Shown piece after piece: positions 48,196 through 59,790 of a DNA stretch of 64,000 bases; position 1 is the first letter of the stretch, and each line of letters starts with the position of its first letter. The translations under genes and the position numbers were made by a program. Location of the stretch: NCBI RefSeq assembly GCF_000715075.1, contig NC_134096.1, forward strand, positions 119,720,698 through 119,784,697. The letters are read 5' to 3'. This stretch comes from Nicotiana tabacum. Lineage: Eukaryota; Streptophyta; Magnoliopsida; Solanales; Solanaceae. The notes below the pieces were generated by a model, which worked only from the letters and a program-made list of their open reading frames with translations, was not told where the DNA came from and ran no database searches.

Positions 48196-49027
48196 ATACG
48201 CATGCGGTGAGATAAGGGTGGCTTGAAACGCGTGGATAGTAGGGGAACTACTCGAAGTCATGTAGTGATATAAGGTCAGGGTGTTGAAAAGCATGTGGTG
48301 AGATAAGGGTGGCTAGAAATGCGTGACTAGTAGGGGAACTACTAGAAGTCATGCGGTGTGATAAGGATGCCTAAAACGCGGGATGCTATTTCGGGAAAAA
48401 TAATTTCTTTAAAATTAAATGTGAAGGCTCCCGCGGTGATATAAGGAAATAAGATATTGTGAATTTATTTATGATTTGGAACTATGAGGCGGTCCCTCGG
48501 GAGTGCCCTGTTGATATTTCTTTATTTGTGTTCTTGCCTTAGGTGATTTTGTTTCATTTAATATGTAAATTCTTGTCTTCTTCCGTGATGTACTAGTTGA
48601 CTTTATTATTATGTATTTTGTGCTCCTAGTTGTATTGTGTTGACTTTGTCTTTTTAGCACGAGACTCTAAAGAAGTATATTTCTGGTTTTTCTTACTGAT
48701 TTTCGATGATTGAGTTGATTTAAATAAAAGGAATTATTATTATGTTTTAAATTAAATAGTTTTACAACCAAACCAGTAGTTTATCTGATGCTTTGATATA
48801 AGTGCAAAGTTATTTTCTTCACCTAAATGATTCTAAAAAAAAATTCAATTCTTTGTTGATTTCTTACTTGATTTAAAAATTCTAAACTCACTCTAGTGGA
48901 TATAAATTGATCATGTGGATCTTATATACATTGAGGACATTGGCATGTGAATTGTCCGTACAGTTGTGATATGAAATGAGGGCCCGAGGTACCGGAAAAA
49001 TATGATGATTTAATTATGGGCATGAAG

Positions 49028-51803
49028 TGTCACGACCCAAATTATCCCTCCGTAAGGTGTCGTGATGGCCCCTAGTCTTTACGACTAGGTAAGCCTAATA
49101 TTGCGAAAAATATAAAGAAAACACAATATTTTAAAGATAAACAGCATATTATGAATAGCCAAGAGTAGCACCACTCAGCATATACAAACTAATTTCTCCC
49201 AAGACCCGAAATATCACTAAGTCACATGATGCTATAATCTATGTAGCTCGATACAAAAGTTCGAAGATAATAAGTAAAGTCTCTAGACGAGGGAGTAGAA
49301 GGGGACTCTGAAGATCTGCGGACGCAAGCAGAAGTACCTTGAAGTCTCCTAGAATCAGCAGCACGCACTAACCCCAAGGTTGATAGCTCGTACCTGGATC
49401 TGCACACGAAAACATGTGCAGGAAAGGGCATGAGTACATCATAATGGTACCCAGTAAGTGCCAAGCCGAACCTCGGTCGAGTAGTGACGAGGTCAGTTTA
49501 AGGCCCTACCGGAGTAAATATAATAAAATAGACAGAAAAGATATAAGAGAAATTTATGGTAACACATTTAAAGAGATTCTCGAAAATTTAACAGTTAAGG
49601 AAGCCCTCGGCTCAGAACAGGGTAAACGCAGTGGGAAATCTCCCGGGATACCGTCCCATAGTTCCGAATGAATATGCAGTACACGGAGATTTCCCGAAAT
49701 ACGTCCGTAGTCCCAAAGTAAATATGCAGTGCTGGGGGATCTCCCGGAATACGTCCGTAGTCCCAAAATAAATATGCAAGACAGGGGGATCTCCCGAAAT
49801 ACGTCTGTAGTCCCAAAGTAAATATGCAGTGCTTGGGGATCTCCCGGAATACGTCCGTAGTCCCAACGTAAATATGCAGTGCTGGGGGATCTCCCAGAAT
49901 ACGTCTATAGTCCCAAAGTAAATATGCAGTGCTGGGGGATCTCCCGGAATACGTCCGTAGTCCCAAAATAAATATGCAAGATAGGGGGATCTCCCGGAAT
50001 ACGTCTGTAGTCCCAATTTAAATATGCAACGCAAGATGAAATGGCAGGTATGCATCGAGTTATACAGTTTATACTGAACACAGATAAGGAAAATAAGGAT
50101 TTAACTAAGCATGGCACACATAATGTCAAATAGGCAGTTAAAACACGTAAGCATACTTTTCTAGTCTAAACTACACAATTAAACATATTAGTACAATTTA
50201 ATAAGAGAAGCAATTTATGATTTAAAAGGATAAATAGGAGTTTTTTTGCAATAATAGCCCATGTACGTACTCGTCACCTCACGTACACGGCACCCACACA
50301 CCAAATAATATCAAGATATCCTAAGGGGGATGTCCCCAACACAAGGTTAAGCAAGTCACATACCTCGAACCGCTCAAATCAACTCGATATCACGTTCTTG
50401 CCACGAGTATCCGACTCCAAATGGACCAAATCTATTCAAAGTAATTGCATAATGTAAATATAACTATAAGTAACTAATTTAACTAATTAATTTGAAGCTA
50501 AAACGTGAAATTAGGAACAATGCCCAAAAAGTCTCCCCGAGCCCACATCTCGGAATCGGGTAAAAATTATAAATCATGAACACCCATTCACTCACGTGTT
50601 CACTCGAACAAAAATCATCTAAATCCGATGTCAAATTCCCATTCAAATCTCAGATTTTCAATTAGGGAACATTTTCCCCCATTTCCAAACTTTTACCCTC
50701 AAATTCCTTAATTAGACTAGGAAAACAACAATAGATTATTGTATTATGATCAAAATAGAGTTAGAATTCGTTACCCAATAGTTCTCCTTCAAAATCCCTC
50801 GAGAAATCGTCTCCCACCGAGCTCCAAATTGGATTTTGTGTTATCAAATTTCAAACCCTTGAAATCCCCTATTCTGCCCAGCGATTTCCGCATCTGTGCT
50901 CATGGGGCTGCATCTGCGGTCCTGCACCTGCGGAAAAATCAACACAGGTGCGGAAGTCACTTATTGGGCTGGGTCCGCATCTGCGACCCCTGGGCTGCAT
51001 CTGCTGCTCCGCTTCTGCGGACGACCAGCCGCACCTGCGAGCCCAACATGTCCTGTCCATTTCCGCATCTGCGAACTCCCAAGTGCACCTGCGAGTCCAC
51101 CCCCTCCGTAGGTGCGAAAACACCAGAACCAGCAATGCACCAGATTTTCCTAAGTCCAAATTTCTTCCCGTTAAGCATCTGAAACACACCCGAGGCCCCC
51201 GGGACCTCAACCAAACATGCCAACCAATCCTAAAACACCACACGAACTTAGTCGAGCCTTCAAACCACATCGAACAACACCAAAATTATACATTAATCAC
51301 GGACTCAAGCCTAAGAATTTAAAATTTTCCAAATTCCACAACCGACGCCGAACCACATCAAATCTAGTCCGAATGACCTCAAATTTTACACACAGGTCAC
51401 AAATGACACTACAAACCTATAGCCACTTTCGGAATTCCATTCCGAGCTCGATATCAAAATTTCCACTATCGGCTGAAATAGCCCAAAAACCAACTTTCGC
51501 CAATTCAAGCCTAAATCTAATACAGACCTTCAAAACACATTGCGGACACGCTCCTAACCCCAAAATCACTCAATGGAGCTAATGGAGTCGACGGAATTCC
51601 ATTCCGGATCCGTCTTCACACAGTTCCGACTACGGTCCAAACTCTAAGGCTTAAACTCAGAACTAAGGACTAAGTGTCCCAAAACTCTCTGAATTCCATA
51701 ACCAATCACACTGGCAAGCCCCAAAAGTAGAAACAAATATGGGGAAAGAAGATATTAGGGGATCGGGGATCTAATTCTCAAAACGACCGGCCGGGTCGTT
51801 ACA
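49028..51803 (-). repeat. Solo LTR D2 (2.78 kb)
   Basis: Uninterrupted D-family LTR, TGTCACGACCC to CCGGCCGGGTCGTTACA on the plus strand, with perfect duplication TGAAG (49023-49027 and 51804-51808). It contains eight 50-bp repeats (about 49636-50030), CpG words CGCACCTGCG / CGCATCTGCG (about 50885-51115) and the core (about 51330-51640). It is the best reference for reading D1 and D3. Confidence 0.93.
49636..50030 (-). repeat. 50-bp tandem repeat in D2 (about 8 units)
   Basis: ATCTCCCG words recur every 50 bp (49739, 49789, 49839, 49889, 49939 and 49989, with two weaker earlier units). Repetitive open frames on the minus strand (49554-50129) derive from it. Confidence 0.88.
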
Positions 51804-53221
51804 TGAAGTGTCGTGGAGATATGAAAAATGGGCTGAGACCCGTATTTATGAAAAATATGAAAATGGGTTGAGACCCGTATTTTTATGATTATGAAATGAG
51901 GTGTCACATGGTGACTTTTTAATTGAAAAATTATATTCAAAATATTTATTTGGAAGGATTTTTATTTAGAAAGTATTATATGAAAGAATTATATTTGAAA
52001 GATATTTATTTGAGGAAAATTATATTTGAAAGAGAGTTATTTGGTAGAATTATATGTGAAGGACATTTATTTGAAGAATTTGATTTAATTGGGCGTACTT
52101 GTATTTATTATTTGTTGAGTGATATTAAAGGGTGTTTTATTGTCTTGCTGTGCATATCACTGGTTGTTTTATGATATCCGTATTGTTATCTGTTTCCTAC
52201 TATCTTGTATATTATATTGTACAGGCTATTAGACTAGTGAGTGTCTTGACTGTACCTCGTCTCTACTCCACTGAGGTTAGTCTTGATACTTACTTGGTAC
52301 TGACTGTGGTATACACATACTACACTTCTGCACATTTTTTGCAGAGCCAGGTATTGGAGATATTGGACTTGAGCAGAGTTAAAGTGGGACCGTAAGGATT
52401 CAAGGTAGAGCTGCTTGGTCGTCGCAGTCCCTTGGAGTCTTTTCATTTCATTGTACTGTTAATTTTTAATCAAACAGTATTATATATTCGGTCCTCGTGA
52501 TCATTCCATGTATTCAGTTAGAGTTCGTGACTCAGTACTACCAATCTTGGGAAGTTGTATATTCATATTTATTCCGCTGTTAGTTTTGGTTACTTATTTA
52601 ATGAAAAAAAAGGCTTCAGAATGTAATAGAAATCAGCTTACCTAGTCTTAGAGACTAGGTGCCATCACGACGCCTGTGGTGGGATTTTGGGTCGTGACAA
52701 TTTATTAATAATAAAAAAAAAACAAATGCGAAGTAAATTCTGAAATGTAATGAATAATACATAAAAACAACGGTGTCTAAATACCATCCAAGAATTGGTG
52801 TCCCAAGTGCACGAGCTTCTAGATTAATACAAATAAAGGTGTGAATAAAATAAAGCTGTCTGGAAACAAACACACAACTAAAGTAAAGTAGACGGGGACT
52901 TCAGAACTATGGACGCCGTGCAGCTATACCTCAAGTCTCCTTTGGTAGCTGAAATCTGAGCAAGTCTATGGTACGCCGCTGGGACCAACTCCGAAATTTG
53001 CACAAGAAATGCAGAGTGTAGTATCAGTACAACCGACCCCATGTACTGGTAAGTGCTGAGCCTAACCTCGATGAAATAGTGACGAGGCTAAGGTGGGTCA
53101 CTTACATTACCTGTACGCAATATTAGTAACAACAACAATAATAGAAATAAATCAGGTAACTCATGTCTAATAATTGAAGCCAATTCAGCAGTCATAACCA
53201 ATTATCATTTTCATCAATTCT

Positions 53222-53296
53222 GTTGCTGCGTGCAACCCGGTCTCACAATATATTCATTTTAATCAAGTCTGTTGCGGCGTGCAACCCGATCCCCAA

Positions 53297-53381
<85 letters not shown>

Positions 53382-53465
53382 CTTTTAAATAAGTTTGTTG
53401 CGGCGTGCAACCCGATCCTCCAATATGGACTTTTAATAATTCTGTTATGGCGTGCAACTCGATCC
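53222..53465 (-). repeat. GTGCAACCCGATCC minisatellite with (TA)n expansion
   Basis: Four copies of a GTTGCGGCGTGCAACCCGAT-like unit start at about 53222, 53271, 53398 and 53443. The gap between the second and third holds a pure TA run of 81 bp at 53298-53378. Confidence 0.85.
53298..53378. repeat. (TA)n microsatellite, 81 bp
   Basis: Uninterrupted alternating T and A, about 40 repeats. The Tyr-Ile open frames over it are artefacts. Confidence 0.98.
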
Positions 53466-55344
53466 TCCAATATATTCCATTACCAATTCTTATAGAAGAA
53501 ATTACCCAATGAATGCAACAATTAATATAAAGTTTTTAGGACAACAAGCATACAATAATTATGAATTAATTATGAAATAAACAATGACAAATAGAAATTT
53601 ATTTAGGAAATCAGGGAGAAAATATGCAGTTTAATGTTAAATATGCTAAATGTCAAGTAGCAATTAATACACATAAATCAAATAGCATGTAACAATTATT
53701 GCAGGAATTCAAGAATTAATATTTGTCAAAGAATAGGAAAGAAACAATTATTATAATAATTAATTCATGATTAAAATAATTTATGATTTTTCATGTAATT
53801 ATGCAAACAATTAATTTGATGACGTATAGACACTCGTCACCTTGCCTATATGTCGTTCACATGCATTTCACATAACAAATAATTTAAGGGTTCTATTCCC
53901 TTAAGTCAAGGTTAACCATGACACTTACCTCACTTTGCAAATTCCATTAAATTATTCGACCACAACTTTTCCTTTTGAATTTGTCTCCAAAAGTGTCAAA
54001 TCTATTCACAAATAATTCGATACTCAATACGAATCATAGGAATTAATTCCATATGAATTTACTAATTTTCGGATTAAAATCCAAAATTTATTTTAAAACT
54101 CGACAGTGGGACCCATGCCTCGAATCCCGGAAAAGCTCACAAAATCCGAACACCCGTTCCGATACGAGTTCAACCATACAAAAATTATCGAATTCCGACA
54201 TCGGATTGCCATTCAAATCCTCAATTAAAGTCTTAGAATCATCTTACTAATTACCGATTTCTGGTAGGATTTCGAAAATAAAGAATTGGGGAAAGAAATT
54301 CTTACCTCTTTGAAGCCTTAGCAAACCTTTGATGTGATTTCAAGGTTTTATTCAAGGAAGAGTAGTGAAATCTTTAGTTCTACCATTTCCTCTCTCTAGA
54401 ATCGCTCTCCCTTCTCTCTAAAACACCAAAAATGCCCCCAAAAATGAACCCCAATCGAGTTAAATGAAATGGGGTTTGGGTCATAAATATCCATTTTTGT
54501 ACAGCCGTGGCGCATGGGGCGCCGTGGGGTGCAGGGAGGCTGTGCAAAAAGTGTCTGAAAATGAAATTTTGGAGCGTTCTGGAATTTCCCACAGGCGTGG
54601 CACGCCGAGCGCCGCGTGGGGCGGCGCGGTAGTACGAATTCTGCCAGCGTTTGGTAATTTGGTCATAACGTCTTGTAGGAGTGTCGAAATGACAAACGGT
54701 TTGAAGCGTTAGAAACTAGACTCAAAGATATTGCTTTAGAAACTAGACTGGATGATATTTCATTTTATACACTTTCCTTCACATAACTTATTATATATAT
54801 GTAGATATGCTCATCCAAAGTTTGGTCTTGTGCATACTCATTTGGAACTTTAGTCTATTATGAAATTTTCCAACTTGGCTTAGACTTAGGACTTTCCTTA
54901 GACCCCATATCACTTATAATATGTCTAGTACACTTATTATCATATCCAATAGGTGTCCATTATGTTAATTGTCCTCGAATGAGAAGTAGAGTCCGCCCCC
55001 AAACGCATAACATAACTTATCTCTTCTTTCGCACATTTTAATTTCCCGAATTTTACTAACATCCAAAATTTCCAAAAATTTTGACAGAGTTTGTAACTGG
55101 GCCTATCCACCTGCCAGAGAATCCCAGAAACCAATCCTAACAACAAATACATAATCCAGTCAACGTAACATAACATGAAAACTATACTAACAGTGGTCTC
55201 ATAAGCAATATATTTCTAGAAAATGAACGACATTAACATCAACTATTCAGGTGATACGTAGCTCATAGCAGGTAAGCTCCCAACATCTTCATAAAACACA
55301 TAAATGAATTTTTAAATTAAAGATGACATTTTTGGGTCATCACA

Positions 55345-55441
55345 TGTACCTAGAAAAAAAGTATACAGAATAGCACAAGAAATAGAAATAGAAAATGTAA
55401 AACCAGTAGGAAAAAGAATGCCTATAGAAGAACATATCCAA
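55345..55441 (+). pseudogene. A-rich retroviral-like coding fragment, part 2
   Basis: It resumes the fragment at 1-401 after J1, with the same A-rich composition and an open, lysine- and glutamate-rich frame in phase with the first part. It is cut at 55441 by element K; the continuation would lie beyond the window after K. Confidence 0.4.
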
Positions 55442-57999
55442 TGTAACAACCCGACTTGTTTTAAGAATTTAAGCCCCGTTTGGTGTCATATTATGTCTAT
55501 TGACTTGCGTGCGTGGTTGAATTCAGTTACCGGATGATTCTGAGTGATTTGGGACACTTGGTCCCCAAAACGGAAGCTTAATTCTTAGGATTTTTATCGT
55601 AGTCGGAACTATATGAAGACGACTCCGGAATGGAATTTTGATGATGTCAATATCTTCATATGGTGATTATGGACTTAGGAGCGTGTCCGGAAAATTATTT
55701 GGAGGTCTGTAGAGGAATTTGGCATGAAATGGCGAAAGATGAATCTTTGGGAAGTTTGACCGGGGGGTTGACTTTTGATATCGGGGCCGAAATCCGATTC
55801 TGGAAATTGGAATAACTTCATTATGTCAATTATGACTTGTGTGCAAAATTTGAAGTCATTCCAGATTGATTTGATGTGTTTCGGCACAAGATATAGAATT
55901 TAAAATTTCAAAGTTCATTAGGCTTGAATTGGGGTATGATTCGTGGCTTTGATGTTGTTTGATGTGATTTGAGGCCTCGAGCAGGTTCGTGTTATGTATT
56001 GGGACTGGTTGGTATGATTGGACGGGGTCCCGGGGGCCTCGGGTTTGATTCGGGGTGGTTCCGGACCAAGTTTGGGTGTTTTGATGCTGCTGGTTATGGT
56101 GTTGTTCTTCGCATTCGCGAAGAAGAATTTTGTTGTTGGGTCTTTGTTCTTCGCATTCGCGAAGAGGTACTTGCGTTCGTGAAGAAGGAAATTTTGTTGT
56201 TCGGCGTCTGACTTTAGAGGCTTATATCATTTGGAGATGATCTAAAAATAAAAGTTGTAGCCCTTTGTGTCTAGTTTTCACAAAGGTAAACCATTTGTTA
56301 TTTGGAGTTGTGTACAAAAAGTTATGGTAGATATACTATAGTCTGTCCGGGAAGAGTTTGGAAATCTCTGTTGCACAGGGCTGTCTTTGGAAGCTTATAT
56401 CTCATATGAATTGATTTTATTATGTTGCCGTGATAAGTTTCCGTATAAATTGTTGTATTGTGTTAATTATTATTTTGAGGATATAAGGGTGGCATTTCAC
56501 CGTTGATATTATGTGGTTATAAGGGTGGCATTTCACTATGGTTGTGTTTGTTGGAATATGGTCTGGGCAGAGCAATAAGGGTGGCTGTAGGAGCGATAAG
56601 GGTGGCAATAGGAGCGATAAGGGTGGCAATAAGAGCGATAAGGGTGGCTATTGATATTGTCTGGACGGAGCGATAAGGGTGGCTATAGGAGTGATAAGGG
56701 TGGCGATAGGAGCGATAAGGGTGGCTATTATCAGGGACGATATGTGATATTGTGATTTTCTTGTGTTTATTTTTATACCTTGTGCAATTTGTCTTGTTGT
56801 TGGTAAATTGATAACAATCTGATTTATGTAGAAATTGAGAGCCTGTGACTATTGCCAGACGGATTATAAAATAAAATGTGGGCACGAGGTGCCGTAAGTA
56901 AATAATGAGGATATTTGGTACGTGAATTTTCCGTGCAGTTGTGATATGAAATGTGGGCACGAGGTTGTGTGATGAAATGATAATGATAATTAGCACGTGA
57001 ATTGTCTGTGCAATTGTGATATGAAATGAGGGCACGAGGTGCCGGCGAAATATGATGATTTAATTATGGGCACGAGGTGCCATGAAAATATGAAAATAGG
57101 CCGAGACCCGTGTTTACGAAAAATATGAAAATGGGCTGAGACCAGTATTTTTATGATTATGAAATGAGGTGTCACATGGTGACTTTTCAATTGTAAGAAT
57201 TATATTCAAAATATTTATTTGGAAGGATTTTTACTTAGAAAGTATTCTATAAAAGAATTGTATTTAAAAGATATTTATTTAAGGAAATTATATTTGAAAA
57301 GATTTATTGAAAGAATTATATTTAAAAAATAATTATTTGAGAAAATTATATTTGAAAGAGAGTTATCTGGAAGAATTATATGTGAAAGATATTTATTTAA
57401 TTTAATTGGGTGTAATTGTGTTTATTAATTGTTGAATGATATTAATGGTATTCTTGTTGTCTGTTATCACTGGTTGTTTTATCCTGCCCTTATTATTATT
57501 TGTTTCCTATTATTTTGTATATTATATTGCACAAGTTATTAGACTAGTGAATGTTTTGACTGTACATCGTCTCTACTCCACTGAGGTTAGTCTTGATACT
57601 TACTGGGTACCGACCGTGGTGTACTCATACTACACTTATGCACATTTTTGTGCAGAGCCAGGTATTGGAGATATCGGACTTGAGCAGAGTTAAAGCGCGA
57701 TCGTAAGGATTCAAGGTAGAGCTGCTTGGCCGTCGCAGTCCCTTGGAGTCTTTTTATTTCATTGTACTGTTAATTTGTAATCAAACAGTATTGTATATTC
57801 GGTGCTCGTGATCATTCCATGTATTCAGTTAGAGTTCGTGACTCAGTACTACCAGTCTTGGGAGGTTGTGTATTGTAATTATTTCCGCTGTTAGTTTTTA
57901 TAAAAAAAAATGGCTTCAAAAGGTAATCTAAATCAGCTTGCCTAATCTTAGAGACTAAGTGCCATCACGACGCCTGTTGTGGGATTTTAGGTCGTGACA
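55442..57999 (+). repeat. 5' LTR of K (2.56 kb, with 1.3-kb deletion)
   Basis: It runs TGTAACAACCC to TAGGTCGTGACA. Compared with the 3' LTR it jumps at about 56404 from the position equivalent to 62113 to that equivalent to about 63393, losing about 1.28 kb that held one donor-like word and the GAGGTGACGAG module. The first 200 bp resemble the head of C LTRs, while the rest resembles R1. TATA-like word at 57518. Confidence 0.88.
56519..56735 (+). repeat. 21-bp minisatellite in K 5' LTR
   Basis: Repeated GATAAGGGTGGC units with GTCTGG linkers, the forward version of the array in R1. Confidence 0.85.
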
Positions 58000-58002
58000 A
58001 GT

Positions 58003-58014
58003 TGGTATCAGAGC
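58003..58014 (+). other. Primer-binding site of K (initiator Met tRNA)
   Basis: TGGTATCAGAGC, three bases after the LTR end. Confidence 0.87.
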
Positions 58015-58199
58015 TCTAGGTTCCTAGGTTCTACGAGTCACGAACAAGTTTAGTACAGTCTTGTGGATTTGTACGGAGACGTCTATACTTATCTTCGAGA
58101 GGCTATAGAACTGTTAGGAAATTTTCATTTCTTTCATTCCTGTCGTATGAAATTTGTTGAATTTGGAATTTGAACCTCTGTATCTCCATTTTCTCACAG

Positions 58200-59632
58200 A
58201 TGGTGAGGACACGTGCTACTGGGTTAGCTGAGCAGGCATCCGCACATACTGCTAGAGTTGCAAGAGGCCGAGGCTGAGGTAGAGGTCGATGCAAAGGTCG
58301 AGGAAGGGCAAGTGTCGCGACTAGAACACCTGTCAGAACAACAGTTGAGGAGCCACCAGTAGCTCCAATTGGGGGACAGGTACTAGAAGCACCTGTTGTT
58401 ACTCCCGGACTTCAGGAGACTTTGGCACAGTTCCTGGGTATGTTTGGTACATTAACTCAGGCGGGATTGATCTCTGTTGCACCAAATATTTCGCAGATTG
58501 GGGGAGTGACTCAGAATCCTACCACAACTCCAGAGCAGCAGGTTCATGTTGGTCAGGTTCCAGGCATAGTACTGGTATAACCTATTATTCCGGTTCGGCT
58601 TGAAGTCAGGCCAGAGGCATCAGAACAAGAACAAAAGAGACTTGAAAGGTTTAAGAGGTATAGTCCACCTACTTTCAGTGGTACATCTACAGAGGATGCC
58701 CAAGGATTTCTAGAAAATTTTCACTGTATTCTTCGCACCATGGTTATTGTGGAAGTGAACGGAGTTGCCTTTACTACATTTCAACTGCCAGGCGCAGCAT
58801 ATCAGTGGTGGAAAATCTATGAAGAAGGTAGACCAGCCGATGCAACACCACCAACTTGGGCTCAATTTTCGAAAATGTTCTTGAAAGAGTTTGTTCCCCA
58901 GACCCTCCGAGATGCGTGGCGCACAGAGTTTGAACGGTTGAGTCAGGGCACTATGACAATGTCAGAATATGCTATCAGGTTTAGTGAGTTAGCCCACCGT
59001 GCACTTATCTTGGTCCCTACAATTAGAGAGCGGGTCCGCAGATTCATTGAGGGGCTAGATTATGAAATTAAAATATGCATGGCTCTAGAGTTGCAAACTG
59101 ATACTCCATTTCAACAAGTAGTGGAGATTGCAAGGAAGATTGAGGGTGTTTTAGGCGAGGAAATGGATTCTAAGGAGGTCAAAAGGTCTCGAATATCTGG
59201 AGGGTTCAGTGAATTTTACTCTTCAGCTAAGACCCATTATAGCGGAGGCTCGAGCAGTCGGTCAGCTCAGTCCGCACATCAGATTACTCGGGGTGCTCCA
59301 GTTTATAGTGCACCACCGACACGAGACTCTTACAGTGGTTATTCCAGTTATCCGGCATAGACTCAGTACGAGCAGCCATGACCTCAGAGAGGTTGTTATG
59401 AGTGTGGTGATACTAGGCATATCATGAGAGATTGTCCCAGACTTAGGAGGGGTGGATTTCATCCGAACACTCCAGCGACAAGCTTTATTCCAGTTGATAC
59501 TCCACGTGCACAGTCAGCTAGAGGTGGAGGATAGGTGGGTAGTGGGCGCCTAAGAGGTGGAGGCCCGACCCATTGATATGATCGCTATGATTTGGCTGAG
59601 GCCGATACACTAGATGGTGTCGTTACAGATAC
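58200..59632 (+). pseudogene. gag: K gag, Tekay/Del-type, with premature stops
   Basis: The structural particle protein. ATG at 58200 follows the primer site by about 185 bp. Order: Arg/Gly-rich N-terminus, low-complexity linker, the retrotransposon gag domain (about 58640-59160, with SPPTFSG, YQWWKIYEEGRP, QTLRDAWRTEFERLSQGTM, IRERVRRFIEGLDY), a Ser/Tyr-rich stretch, and a complete zinc knuckle Cys-X2-Cys-X4-His-X4-Cys at 59394-59435. The frame stays continuous but has in-frame stops at 58275, 58578, 59358 and just before the knuckle (TGA in AGCAGCCATGACCTC), with more after it. It is the least damaged gag here, yet cannot give full-length protein. Confidence 0.9.
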
Positions 59633-59790
59633 GATCCTGATTTTTAGTATAAAGGGATATTTTCCCTTAATTTGATTCGGTTCTGAATATTGAGGTGAGT
59701 CCTCCTATTATGCTCCACTTATGGGTGAGCTTCGTAAATTTGTGACCCACTTATATGTTTATCCCTGTTGGGAGATTTAAAGATGTGAGC
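59600..59790 (+). pseudogene. Decayed aspartic-protease-like segment of K
   Basis: After gag, the words ACAGATACGATCCTG, TTTGATTCGG, TCCTATTATGCTCC and TATCCCTGTTGGGAGAT occur in the order expected for the start of a Tekay/Del protease (a Phe-Asp-Ser region, then a Tyr-Ala-Pro region and a Pro-Val-Gly-Asp region). The frame is broken at each step. H1 and R1 hold the same scrap. This is inference from residual words. Confidence 0.4.

Larger units (their letters stand above)
515..52699 (+). mobile_element. Element H1, non-autonomous Tekay/Del-like LTR retrotransposon (interrupted)
   Basis: H1 has two long LTRs (515-4697 and 45713-52699), an initiator-Met primer site, a polypurine tract and the perfect 5-bp target duplication ATTTA (510-514 and 52700-52704). 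Removing the insertions B, R1, D3 and D2 with their duplications leaves about 11.1 kb. Its own internal sequence is 4698-5543, 15706-15778, 41897-42169 and 44149-45712. It carries only a partial gag and no polymerase, so it would have needed proteins from a related element. Confidence 0.9.
45713..52699 (+). repeat. 3' LTR of H1 (4.2 kb net, split by D2)
   Basis: Own sequence is 45713-49027 and 51809-52699. It aligns with 515-4697 along its length and ends GGGTCGTGACA followed by target duplication ATTTA. Core about 45950-46220, CpG words about 46417-46960, GTAAGT at 47480 (the upstream one has become GTATAT), 39-bp array 47885-48195, TATA-like word at 52208. Confidence 0.92.
52705..55344 (-). 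mobile_element. Solo LTR J1, second part
   Basis: It continues 402-514 after H1. The first 330 bp match J2 (63580-63990). It ends GGGTCATCACA, an LTR start (TGTGATGACCC) reversed, followed by TGTAC, the target duplication. Around 54960-55200 it resembles the 3' internal region of H1 (about 45160-45360), so a segment internal in one family is LTR in the other. A donor-like GTAAGT lies on the minus strand at 53923-53928, and GC-rich GGGGCGCCGTGGGG-type words are at about 54505-54635. Confidence 0.8.

Noticed and set aside
49636..50030. Evenly spaced repeats resembling a CRISPR array
   Set aside because: Units are contiguous tandem copies without unique spacers, in a plant LTR.
53223..53495. 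Tyr-Ile repeat frames
   Set aside because: Translation of the (TA)n microsatellite.
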